NCBI RefSeq assembly: GCF_009846885.1
Contig: NZ_WUWM01000021.1
Span: forward strand, 1-64,000
Direction: 5' to 3'
Length of the DNA: 64,000 bases
Source of the DNA: Paenibacillus puerhi
GTDB lineage: Bacteria; Bacillota; Bacilli; Paenibacillales; NBRC-103111
The position numbers were made by a program, and so were the translations under genes. The notes beneath the pieces are model-generated. The model had not been told where the DNA came from. It made no database searches and worked only from the letters and a program-made list of their open reading frames with translations. This document shows, one piece after another, positions 35,601-43,902 of this stretch; the first letter of the stretch is position 1, and each line of letters starts with the position of its first letter.

Positions 35601-38600
35601 CCGGGCACAGACGCTCTGAAATCGGGCGGCACCGGGTATTGGCGGAATTCCAGCCCTAATGTATATAAGGATAATTATGCACCATCCTCCTTGGCGCTGA
35701 CACTTGACTTGGGCGCTGCCAAGACCGTTGATAAATTGTACCTTGAAATTCCGAATGCCATTTCCAATATACAAAAGAATGCTACACGATTCGAAGTTTA
35801 TTACTCCAATGATCCTTATGCTTGGGCCAGCGCGCCGACGGCCTCGGATTTGGCAAACAGCTACGACTGGGAAGGCAGCGGCTGGAAGCTGGCCGGAGGA
35901 ACGGAAACGGAAGGCATGTGGTCATATGTGACCTACAACGGACAACAGTGGGGCTTCGATACGAAAACATTCCTGTACCCGTTCACGGCCCGATATGTGA
36001 TGATCAATACGGTATTGGTTGGTCCGCGCGACCGACGTACCGATGAGCATCTTTCGGTCATGGGGTTATCCGGATTGGTCATCTATGGGAAAGATCCGGT
36101 ATCGAATGCAACGGCCCTTACTCCGGCCAAATCGGTCTACAGTACATGGGATCAGTCCGAGCCGATCAGCACCACAGTGAGTCTCGCCGGCGGGCAGACG
36201 ATCATGGCAATAACGAATGGTCAAGACAAAGAGCTTGTTTTGAATACCGATTATAAAGTAACAGGCAATACGCTCACTTTCGAGCCTTCATTGCTTGCCA
36301 AGCTGCCGCTGGGCACGAATGAATTTACCATTCAGTTCAATAGCGGAGCCCCGTCGGTCTTCGCCTTGGACGTGACAGCACGAGGACTCGGGGCAACTAG
36401 TAAAACGATCAAGATGAACGCCATTGAAGGAGTTTCTCCTTACCATGTACTGGGCGGCGCGATGGGCACCGATGAACCGGTCGAAGGCGCAACCAAGAGA
36501 ATTCGTGATGCTTATCACGAGTATTATGGCGACCGTCCCGAGGCAACACTGGCAGACGATCATATTCAGAGCGTTTGGGACAGCACCCTGCAGAAAAATG
36601 TGTTCAAAGTCATGACCCAAGGCAGGGGCTTGAATAATGAATTCGAGGATAAAGTTCGTGACGGCGAATACGCTCACAAAGGTGTTTTTGACGGGGAAAA
36701 GGGTTATGTAGTCGGAGGCGCGGCCATCAACGACAGGCAACGAATCGAAATTCGCCCAAGCGAGGATTCGACCCAGGATTTTACGGCGTATGACGGCGAT
36801 ATCGTTTCCTATCAATGGCTGTGGAACATTCCGGACGGCAGCCAGTGGAACCAACCGAACTTCAGGCATATTTTTCAGCTGAAGGCGACGAATGCCCAAG
36901 CGGCCGATACATTGGCAGGCGGCAACAGTGGCGGTGAGAACGGGGCGTATATCCTCGCGATGTCGATTACCGGAAGGGACACCCGAGAGCTTGTCGTCAA
37001 CCATAACCGATATGACGGCGATAAGACCCTCATGAGAATCCCGCTGAAGGATATCGACAGTCACTGGCTTAAGGTCGAACTGAACGCTTTAATATCCGAT
37101 TCTGGCTGGCTGACGATTAAAATTACGGATACGGTCACCGGAAAGGTTTATACCTTCGATAGTCCCGATGTGTACCAGGTGTTTCCTAAGCAAGGGGCCG
37201 GCGACGGTGTGAAGGACTTGTGGCGAAGACCGGAACGCAGCGTCAAGGTCGGCAGCTCCAATGTTACCATCGAGACCGAGTATCCGGCCGCCTTCGATCA
37301 ATACTTGCGTCCAAAGTGGGGGATTTACCGCAGCTCCAACGGTACGACCAACGCCGCTTACGACGCGGAGCTTCAGCTTTCCGACATCACCATTACGAAA
37401 CTGGCATCAGGCGTATCCCCCACCAACCTGGCGCTGAACAAAAAAGTGTACAACTCAGGCTCGACGGAAGGTGCCAACGCGATCCAGCTTGCATCTGCGA
37501 ATGCCAACGGGTACGGCAATGCAAACAAACTGACGAACGGTGTCCTTGAAGATCCGATCGTCCGGGACGTAACCAACGTTACCAGCTTGGACCAAATTGG
37601 AAATTATGCTTGGCTGGGCACGGACGGAGCTAGAAAGGGCAGCTTCGTCATTGACCTTGGCCAGCCCATGGACTTCAGCCAAATCAGGTTGTTTGCCAAA
37701 TCCACCCGATTGAAAGGCGCCACCGTTTATGTATCCGATGAATTCAATGATCCTGCATCGCCTGCCGAATGGGATGCCATGAATTTTAAGCAAGTGGAGC
37801 TCAAAACTGCAGAAGGCTATACCTTCGCTACAGGTAACCTCAACGGCGGAGACGATACGGTGGATGCATCCTATGCGATAAATCTCGGCAGGACCTATCA
37901 TTCCAGGTATATTAAAATGACGGTAGAGAACGCTTCGGGCGGCAACGCAGGCACGGATCTAACCGGACCTCCGCGGCTTACCCAGGTTCAAGTTTTCAAT
38001 GCACCGGCACCGCCACAGCATGTTAACATCGGAGCCGCCGGTTCGGCTGCGGTTCTGACGTGGGATTCAAGCGATCGGAGCGAGGGCTACACGGTCTATA
38101 ACGGGGCAACGGCCATTGCCGAATTGCCTGCAGACGCGACAAGCTTTGCGTTACCGGCTGATTTGTCCGACACAACCAAGCTCTCCGTAAGATCGAAGGG
38201 AACGGACCCGTATTCCCGTAAATTTATGATTTCGGCTCCGGCCTTTCCGGCAATTCCGGAGGTGATACCTCACATTGTAAGCATTGCACCGGAAAACATT
38301 GTGACCGAAGCGGGGATAGCGCCCGTAATGCCGACCGTAGTAAGCGCAGTATACAGCGACAGCTCGACCCAACAGCTGCCTGTAGCTTGGGATAACATCG
38401 ATCCGTCGCAATATGCAGCCCCTGGAAGCTTTACCGTTGAAGGAACGGTTACCGGCGCCACGTATAAAGCAGTGGCAAACGTTGCCGTTACCTTAGGTAC
38501 GATCACCTGGCCGGCTCAATCCCAGCTGTCCGTTTCGGAGGTGAGCGAAACAACGGCAATGCTGCGATGGACTGCGGCGCAAGCTGCAAGAGGCGTAGCC

Positions 38601-40040
38601 GGATATAAGCTTTACAGCGTAACCGGCAGCACTTATACCGAATTCGCCTCGGTTGGCGATGTTCTTACGTATAGGCTGACTGGCCTGACGGAGGATAGCC
38701 AATACACCTTCACGATTCAAGCGGTAGACAAGGATAGAGTTAGCAGCGTTTACGGGCCGGTGATCAGCTTCCGGACCAACGAGGATTCGAGAGATGCTGC
38801 CGAACCCCCGGCATCATCGGGACCTGTGCCGGTACCCGCACCTTCCAATGGCTCCAATGCGAATCCTGGCATCATCGATCTAGCTAAGGATACCCTAGTA
38901 ACGAAAGAAACCGCAGCCGATGGAAGTACGATAACCAAGGTCGTTGTGGATGCTAAAGTGCTGGAAAAAGCATTAGCCAATCCGGTTGTTGTCATCGAGG
39001 TGAAGGGCAGTGACCCGACCGTTCATGTTGAACTATCAGGCAATGCCATTCTCAAAGCGCTAGATCCGCAAAGCAGATTAGTCATTCAATCGAACGAGGT
39101 TCGCTACGTGCTGCCTGTTGCTTTATTTGCGAATATTCGGAAGGATTCCACCGTAGTCGTCTCGATTGCGAAAGTAACCGGCAAGGCCGGAGACGAGGTG
39201 AATGCAGCGGTAAATCAGCTGAATGCGAAGCAAGTGATTCCAAACCCGATCGAATTTACGATCACGGTTAACGGCTCGGAATTTGAGGACTTCGGCGGAT
39301 TATATGTCGACCGTACCATTGACTTGGGGCAAGTCACGATTAATCCCGCCCATATGACTGCGGTATGGGTCGATTCGAACAACCGGCTTCATTTTGTACC
39401 GTCTATTATGGAATTTAAGGATGGCTCCGCACAAATGACGATCCGTTCGCCGCATAACAGCGTTTATACCGTTATCCAATCGGAAAAGTCGTTCGGCGAT
39501 TTGCAAGGGCACTGGGCCAAATCGGATATTGAGCTCCTTGCAAATAAATGGATTCTCAACGGTATGACCGATCAGCATTTTGTGCCGGAAGCGAAAGTAA
39601 CGCGTGCCGAGTTTGCAGCCATGCTGGTTCGTTCGCTTGGTTTGGAAGAAACTAAGAATAACGCGTTCCGTGATGTTTTGTCATCAGACTGGTTCGCCGG
39701 AGCGGTAGGCTCGGCATATAAAGCCGGATTGATCGACGGTTACGAAGACGGCACCTTCCAGCCAAACGCAATCATGACTCGCGAACAAATGGTGGCGATG
39801 GCGATCCGGGCCATGAAGGCCGGCGGAAAGGTAATCCAGGCCGACAGCTCGGTATTGAACGGATTCACTGATCGTTCGGATATCGGGCAATGGTCGAAGG
39901 AAGCCGTCTCGCAGGCAGTGAAAGCCGGGGTCATTCAAGGCATGTCCGACAACGTCTTCGCTGCCAATGAGTCTGCTACCCGCGCCCAAGCTGCCGTGAT
40001 TTTGAAGCGTATGCTTCAGTCACTGCAATTTATTAACTGA
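32616..40040 (+). CDS. Giant SLH-anchored surface protein with two polysaccharide-lyase-like modules
   Basis: The protein has 2474 residues. Signal peptide about 1-36 (SKKAYA). A jelly-roll module at about 174-512 and a second at about 1262-1595 share SDRQRLEIK/NDRQRIEIR, HIFQLKA, a W-L-x-(M/V)E strand and SKWGLYRG/PKWGIYRS, a pattern like polysaccharide lyases. Between and after are Big_4-like, F5/8 type C (about 612-785, 970-1170 and 1598-1798), cadherin-like, BIG2 (about 880-960), FN3 (about 1966-2055) and a beta-rich domain (2085-2290), then three SLH repeats (about 2290-2474). It is probably a wall-bound enzyme acting on uronate polymers; activity is inferred only. ATG follows TTAGGAGG. 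Confidence 0.75.
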   Translation: MLTQQVLKKIGSSILSFAIVLSLLNPFGFSSKKAYAASGEGLALFEVKVNKPVNAVVDVPNAAIGISLPYSASYQMLNVKTNPSVTPVVFRSDETTPIPVAASGINEGDAKLDRFSPDGTSLYYLVLTDKNDSSNSRKYTITVKVEKELPASIANDMGPNDKFSPLNIKAGEHAWDVLGASKIGYGGTTGSIEGPGKASSYSGKDWFESVYDRSGDYPAAQTVPDSWLGDNMYLQTIGRTDVNALAKYRIEDSAGLDKLGTDILRFHEFLPFKAPGGVSRDDGDRGAVNSDRQRLEIKSNTSSSNIDANSRGGDIMTHHWKLMLPSETIKYQMDTAEKEIGDFIAPRRFFHIFQLKAIEGDEAGQPVTTLTIVSVDGKGYLEFRNNPDGQAADRIKPLFTIPLEQVVDRWLDMEVTILSADKGYVYGELVDVATNTQLWSGGMTAETFRRPEVLNPDTGKKERADLPALPGQQNRSKWGLYRGMYNTVNESVYADEFQAATMYLSDIYLIKRDESTYVFPDGWNPNSQPKDIVAWERPSVVSATPGTAFDSLELPAQLDVTLSTGKVEKVNVTWSPEGYHPEGTGTFRVYGAFDGTVITNTKGIKPYVDINISGIKNWAVAPGAEIKVVSQSGGTKNHFIDDRPDTAWQAHSSLARTEGYQYWAAVKLEKKIEISRIQLEWSSNSKFLKNYQVYYTNNAAAYEELKEGATLSATSSATRNPLLTEHGSSWIRIPGAGKATDLSNNETADLMLNETVDGQYVLLVADLTLDSSAGGIKSNAFTIIGQPSRPTAQLEDLRVDGTSLADFSPSQTGYSQVLSGNAITLPNVTAEAPAGIEVKVDYPDDYRVSPVTITAYDPNGTFKAAKYTIAFTSASQDTVAVSSIHLRNVHSLALGKKTHLLAEILPQDATFKTVTWESDNPAVVTVDANGRISGVSKGTAVITARIGSLSKTSMVTVKGAADLPTATGSVNLLAPSRFTAQPGVNLKVSSEHPEHPGTDALKSGGTGYWRNSSPNVYKDNYAPSSLALTLDLGAAKTVDKLYLEIPNAISNIQKNATRFEVYYSNDPYAWASAPTASDLANSYDWEGSGWKLAGGTETEGMWSYVTYNGQQWGFDTKTFLYPFTARYVMINTVLVGPRDRRTDEHLSVMGLSGLVIYGKDPVSNATALTPAKSVYSTWDQSEPISTTVSLAGGQTIMAITNGQDKELVLNTDYKVTGNTLTFEPSLLAKLPLGTNEFTIQFNSGAPSVFALDVTARGLGATSKTIKMNAIEGVSPYHVLGGAMGTDEPVEGATKRIRDAYHEYYGDRPEATLADDHIQSVWDSTLQKNVFKVMTQGRGLNNEFEDKVRDGEYAHKGVFDGEKGYVVGGAAINDRQRIEIRPSEDSTQDFTAYDGDIVSYQWLWNIPDGSQWNQPNFRHIFQLKATNAQAADTLAGGNSGGENGAYILAMSITGRDTRELVVNHNRYDGDKTLMRIPLKDIDSHWLKVELNALISDSGWLTIKITDTVTGKVYTFDSPDVYQVFPKQGAGDGVKDLWRRPERSVKVGSSNVTIETEYPAAFDQYLRPKWGIYRSSNGTTNAAYDAELQLSDITITKLASGVSPTNLALNKKVYNSGSTEGANAIQLASANANGYGNANKLTNGVLEDPIVRDVTNVTSLDQIGNYAWLGTDGARKGSFVIDLGQPMDFSQIRLFAKSTRLKGATVYVSDEFNDPASPAEWDAMNFKQVELKTAEGYTFATGNLNGGDDTVDASYAINLGRTYHSRYIKMTVENASGGNAGTDLTGPPRLTQVQVFNAPAPPQHVNIGAAGSAAVLTWDSSDRSEGYTVYNGATAIAELPADATSFALPADLSDTTKLSVRSKGTDPYSRKFMISAPAFPAIPEVIPHIVSIAPENIVTEAGIAPVMPTVVSAVYSDSSTQQLPVAWDNIDPSQYAAPGSFTVEGTVTGATYKAVANVAVTLGTITWPAQSQLSVSEVSETTAMLRWTAAQAARGVAGYKLYSVTGSTYTEFASVGDVLTYRLTGLTEDSQYTFTIQAVDKDRVSSVYGPVISFRTNEDSRDAAEPPASSGPVPVPAPSNGSNANPGIIDLAKDTLVTKETAADGSTITKVVVDAKVLEKALANPVVVIEVKGSDPTVHVELSGNAILKALDPQSRLVIQSNEVRYVLPVALFANIRKDSTVVVSIAKVTGKAGDEVNAAVNQLNAKQVIPNPIEFTITVNGSEFEDFGGLYVDRTIDLGQVTINPAHMTAVWVDSNNRLHFVPSIMEFKDGSAQMTIRSPHNSVYTVIQSEKSFGDLQGHWAKSDIELLANKWILNGMTDQHFVPEAKVTRAEFAAMLVRSLGLEETKNNAFRDVLSSDWFAGAVGSAYKAGLIDGYEDGTFQPNAIMTREQMVAMAIRAMKAGGKVIQADSSVLNGFTDRSDIGQWSKEAVSQAVKAGVIQGMSDNVFAANESATRAQAAVILKRMLQSLQFIN

Positions 40041-40065
40041 TTTCCCTAATAGAATGCTACTATGC

Positions 40066-40105
40066 AAAGCGACTGCTCCTGGGAGTTCCCGAGAGCGGTC
40101 GCTTT
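40066..40105 (+). terminator. Terminator after the giant SLH gene
   Basis: AAAGCGACTGCTC pairs with GAGCGGTCGCTTT with one G-T pair; TATTAT follows. Confidence 0.65.
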
Positions 40106-40212
40106 ATTATCACAATATAATCACCGTAAATAACGACAGGCCGCCGTAAATTAATCAATACCCATAGTAAGGAACAACAAGTATGCTGTGATTATGGTTT
40201 TTGTAAGCATTT

Positions 40213-40740
40213 ATGCCTCCTTGGTATCTAAAGGACCCCGAGACGGCGCACAAGTGGAAGCTAGGCTTAACGACCGTGGACAGCCGAATCGCTAAGCAGG
40301 CGGAGGTTGAGCGCTTATACGGCAGGCTGCTGCGAGGCGAGGAGAAGCTGACGCTGAAGCCTTCTGGAGAGGAGGAAGTGCGGCAGCTCAAAGGGCTGGT
40401 CGGCCTGCAGTCCTTCGTGACGAATGTGAACCTGCCGAACGCGGGCCAGCTTCAGGGCATTCCATTCGGGGCGGTTGTGGAAACGAATGCCGTATTTTCG
40501 GGCGACAGCCTGCGCCCGGTGTTGGCCGGAGAGCTGCCCACGGAAGTGAACAGCCTCGTGCTCCGTCACGTACTGAATCAGGAAACGACGCTTCAAGCGG
40601 CGCTAAAGCGAGACCCGGCAATGGCCTTCAGGGCGTTCATAAACGACCCGCTCGTCACGCTGCCGCCGGATCGCGCGGAGGAGCTGTTCCGGACGATGCT
40701 GCTGAACACGAAGGCTTATTTACCGGGCTGGAAATTATAA
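40213..40740 (+). pseudogene. GH4 alpha-galacturonidase (LplD-like), C-terminal fragment
   Basis: The 175-residue frame corresponds only to the last part of an LplD-type family-4 glycosidase of roughly 430-450 residues: GAVVETNAVFSGDSLRPV, LVLRHVLNQETTLQAAL and AFINDPLVTL are family signatures near the C-terminus. The NAD-binding N-terminal half is missing and the sequence just upstream is unrelated. It is therefore a remnant and should be inactive. Its presence says the strain's ancestors had a galacturonide pathway here. Confidence 0.75.
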
Positions 40741-40757
40741 TCGGGAGGTTACAGAGT

Positions 40758-41771
40758 ATGGTATACGCTGCACATGAAGAGCGATATTCTAGGATGCCGT
40801 ATCCCCGCTGCGGCCATAGCGGCTTAAAGCTGCCGGCTATTTCGTTAGGCTTATGGCATAACTTCGGCGGCTCGGAAAGCTATGAAAATAGCAAGCAACT
40901 GGTGCGGACGGCGTTTAATTTAGGAATTACACATTTCGATCTAGCTAACAATTACGGGCCTCCGCCGGGCTCGGCCGAGGAAACGTTCGGAAGGCTGATG
41001 CGAACGGATTTGGCGCCTTACCGCGATGAACTGATCATTGCAACGAAAGCGGGCTACCGGATGGGACCCGGTCCTTACGGAGAGCGCGGCTCGCGCAAAA
41101 CGATGTTATCGAGTCTCGATCAAAGCTTGAAGCGGCTCGGCCTCGAGTACGTCGACATTTACTACTCTCACCGGTTTGATGCCGACACGCCGCTGGAGGA
41201 GACGATGGGTGCGCTCGACCAGGCCGTCCGGCAAGGCAAGGCGCTCTATGCAGGCATCTCCAATTACGATGCGGAGCGGACCGAACGGGCGGTCGCCATA
41301 TTAAAAGACCTGGGCACGCCTTGCTTAATCCATCAGGTTCACTATTCCATGTTCGAGCGCCGATTGGAAGGAGACCTGCAAGCGGCGCTGGCCAGGGAGG
41401 GCGTCGGCTCGATTGCCTACAGCCCGCTCGCAAGAGGCTTGCTTACCGATCGTTATCTGGAAGGGATCCCGGCGGATTCGAGAGCGGCCGGATCAAGTGA
41501 ATTCTTAAGCGAAAACGATATTACACCGGAGAAAATCGCCAAATCGCGCAAGCTGCAGGCTTTGGCGCGTGAGCGCGGGCAAAGCCTCGCCCAGATGGCC
41601 GTCGCCTGGGTGCTTCGCCAAGGAAGGGTGACCTCGGCCTTGGTCGGAGCGAGCAAGCCACAGCAGCTCCTCGACCTTGCGAAGGCGCCGGAGCAGGCCA
41701 GCTTCAGCGAAGAGGAGCTTGCAGTTATCGAGGATATTCTTCAGGCGTCGGGAACGGAAGCGGAGCGATGA
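40758..41771 (+). CDS. Aldo/keto reductase, YghZ-like
   Basis: The protein has 337 residues and a full AKR barrel. The catalytic tetrad is seen as D61 and Y66 (HFDLANNYGPPPG), K97 (ATKAGYRMGPGPYG) and H138 (YYSHRFD). NADPH-binding sequence SALVGASKP is near the end. The GPPPGSAEE insertion and MGPGPYG segment are typical of the L-glyceraldehyde-3-phosphate reductase (YghZ) group, which reduces small aldehydes. The ATG follows GGGAGG, 17 bases after the GH4 remnant. Its stop overlaps the next start as ATGA. Confidence 0.9.
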   Translation: MVYAAHEERYSRMPYPRCGHSGLKLPAISLGLWHNFGGSESYENSKQLVRTAFNLGITHFDLANNYGPPPGSAEETFGRLMRTDLAPYRDELIIATKAGYRMGPGPYGERGSRKTMLSSLDQSLKRLGLEYVDIYYSHRFDADTPLEETMGALDQAVRQGKALYAGISNYDAERTERAVAILKDLGTPCLIHQVHYSMFERRLEGDLQAALAREGVGSIAYSPLARGLLTDRYLEGIPADSRAAGSSEFLSENDITPEKIAKSRKLQALARERGQSLAQMAVAWVLRQGRVTSALVGASKPQQLLDLAKAPEQASFSEEELAVIEDILQASGTEAER

Positions 41772-41989
41772 GCTCTGCAGAACGAGCGAAGGCCCGCCTC
41801 GGCGAAGCTGCCCTGGTCGATCCGAAGGATGAGCAGGGGATTCGGGTCGTTTTCAGCCTGGTGCTGGTTTACGCCCTCGGGTGGTGGATGGCGGGATTGT
41901 GGTGTGCCGTCGCGACGGACCAATTCCTTAGATCCTATCTTATTTATCAACGGTTTAAAAAGGGACTTTGGAAGCGGATAAAGGTGTGA
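41768..41989 (+). pseudogene. MATE efflux transporter, C-terminal fragment
   Basis: This 73-residue frame contains one or two membrane segments: VVFSLVLVYALGWWMAGLWCAVATDQFLRSYLIY and a basic end (RFKKGLWKRIKV). This looks like the last helix and tail of a MATE-family drug/sodium antiporter of about 450 residues. It overlaps the reductase stop by ATGA, so it may still be translated, but a working transporter is ruled out by size. An independent small membrane protein is the alternative. Confidence 0.55.
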
Positions 41990-42022
41990 TTGCAAACCCC
42001 AGTACTATATTGAAGACAAACT

Positions 42023-42057
42023 AGCCTGGGCGCTTCTCGCGAAGCCCCAGGCTTGTT
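42023..42057. terminator. Terminator between convergent genes
   Basis: AGCCTGGG and CCCAGGCT, with inner GCTTC/GAAGC pairing; T-rich bases follow on the plus strand. It separates the MATE fragment from the minus-strand alpha-galactosidase. Confidence 0.65.
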
Positions 42058-42065
42058 TGTTTGAT

Positions 42066-43850
42066 TTAAAGGACACGGAAGGATGCCGTTCCTGAAGCAG
42101 GGATGCCGAGGTGCCGCACGCCTCCGGCGAGCTCCCATTGCTCGGTTCCCGCCGGATCTCCCGTCGCGGAACGAAGCTCGATCAGCACTTTCTTACCGGC
42201 GTGCCGCTCGGGAACATTTAGGTAGACGCCTTCTTTCAATCTGCCGTTGACGAGAATCCATTGGGACGTCGGATCGTTCCCAAGCACGAAGGGGATCAGC
42301 TCGTCGTGATAGGTCACTACCACCGTCTTATCAACGCCCTTCGCCTCTACCAGCGGGTAGTTCAGCTCCGGCCGGCTCGGCTTCAGTTCGCCGTGCAGCA
42401 GGACGTCCCGGTGCTCGGTCCAGAAGCTCAGCCAATACCGCAGCATGCGCTGATGCTCGTAAGGAAGCTTCTCCAGAAGGACGGAAACCTGCGGCACGGC
42501 AAATAAAATATTGATGAACTGTAGTGCGGCGCTTTCGGCGGGTTCCCCGGGATGCCACATGATCATATCGGCATGCGCCGCCGTATCGCCGCAGAGTAGC
42601 CTTAGATCGAGCGTGCGCAGACGGTTCTGCAGCGCGTCGTTCGGGCAATCCGCCGCACGGAACATGTTGCCGTATTTACGCATGGCGGGACCGATATAGT
42701 TTTGGCGGAATTCGACCATCATGTCCGGTTTCAGCATGCGTAAATGGGCGATCGAGTCCGTAAGGAGCCGATCGACGGCGGCGGGAACCGAGACGTAGTC
42801 CATTCGGTCATCGGGCTTCGGCACTTCATAATCGGGCGCATAAAAGCTGTCGATGAAGTCAAGCTTGAAGCCGTCCACGCCCCATTCTTGTACGGCACGA
42901 GCATAGGTGGCGATCAAATATTCACGCACTTCGGGGTACCTCGGGTCAAGCACGCCCGCGCCTAGATTGTCGATCACCCTTAGCATCTGGTCCTTAAAGC
43001 GTTCCCAGGCTTTGCTGTGCTTTCCTACAAAGGGAACCGAGTACCATAGAATAAATTTGAGCCCTAGCGCATGCACTCGCTCCACATGCGAATTCATCTC
43101 CGTAAATTTGCCTGCAAAAGGCTCCCAGTCGCCGCAATAAGCATACCCGCGACGGTTATCGCCGGTCTGCCAGCCGTCGTCCACGATGACGGCGTCCATG
43201 CCTAGCTCCTTGGCCATAGCGCATTGCTGCTCGATCGCCTGGGCGGTTACGTTCTGGTGCATGCTGTACCAGGTGGAGTACATCGGACTTCTGGCGACAT
43301 CCGGCGTCCATGCCGGAGAATATTCGGGAATCGCCTCCCACCATCGCTGCACATCCCGCAAGCTTTCATAATACGGGATTTCGCGGGTATCCACATAAAG
43401 ACTTCCTTCAAATGCTTGCAGCGGCGCGGTAGCCTCGGTAAACAACTCCACCGCGCATTCAAACTCTGCGCTCTCCTCTCGGATCCCCGCCCAGTACCTG
43501 ACGGTGTTCAGCGCATCGGAGAAGGCAAAGGTAATCCGGTTGGAACCGTTCTGATTAAACAATGAGGCTACCGGCGCGGAGGCGGCTGCATTAGAGCGCA
43601 GCTTCCGCATCCAATCCGCTTTCAAGGCACGGTTGCGGTCGATGGCCGGATGCCAGAAATTTTGAATATCGTTCGCTGCGTGTGTCCAGCACAACGAAAA
43701 AACAGGCGGGATGTCCGGGGAATCTGCGGATATCCGGATTTTAATAACGTGCAGGTCCTCTTGCAATTCGCAAACCTCCAGCTCGGAGGTAAACGTTTCA
43801 TTATCGCCGGTGAGTGTGAAGCGATGCTGATTCGAATCTGCGGTTTTCAT
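42066..43850 (-). CDS. GH36-type alpha-galactosidase (short form)
   Basis: The protein has 594 residues and no signal peptide. After an N-terminal beta-sandwich (about 1-185) comes a GH-D clan barrel: MDAVIVDDGWQTGDNRRGY, GLKFILWYSVPFVG, then the nucleophile aspartate in WGVDGFKLDFIDSF and the acid/base aspartate in FRAADCPND; a beta domain closes it. It removes terminal alpha-galactose from imported oligosaccharides. It lies 52 bases downstream of a second, larger GH36 gene in the same direction. The ATG follows GGAAGGATGAG. Confidence 0.88.
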   Translation of the reverse strand: MKTADSNQHRFTLTGDNETFTSELEVCELQEDLHVIKIRISADSPDIPPVFSLCWTHAANDIQNFWHPAIDRNRALKADWMRKLRSNAAASAPVASLFNQNGSNRITFAFSDALNTVRYWAGIREESAEFECAVELFTEATAPLQAFEGSLYVDTREIPYYESLRDVQRWWEAIPEYSPAWTPDVARSPMYSTWYSMHQNVTAQAIEQQCAMAKELGMDAVIVDDGWQTGDNRRGYAYCGDWEPFAGKFTEMNSHVERVHALGLKFILWYSVPFVGKHSKAWERFKDQMLRVIDNLGAGVLDPRYPEVREYLIATYARAVQEWGVDGFKLDFIDSFYAPDYEVPKPDDRMDYVSVPAAVDRLLTDSIAHLRMLKPDMMVEFRQNYIGPAMRKYGNMFRAADCPNDALQNRLRTLDLRLLCGDTAAHADMIMWHPGEPAESAALQFINILFAVPQVSVLLEKLPYEHQRMLRYWLSFWTEHRDVLLHGELKPSRPELNYPLVEAKGVDKTVVVTYHDELIPFVLGNDPTSQWILVNGRLKEGVYLNVPERHAGKKVLIELRSATGDPAGTEQWELAGGVRHLGIPASGTASFRVL

Positions 43851-43902
43851 AGCGGTATCTCATCCTTCCTTTCAATTCCAATTCGAGATTTACTTTTATC
43901 GC

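Noticed and set aside
43785-43800. cre-like GGTAAACGTTTCAT in the GH36 gene
   Set aside because: The conserved C near the 3' end is out of register and the site lies in coding sequence, so it is not a good CcpA site.
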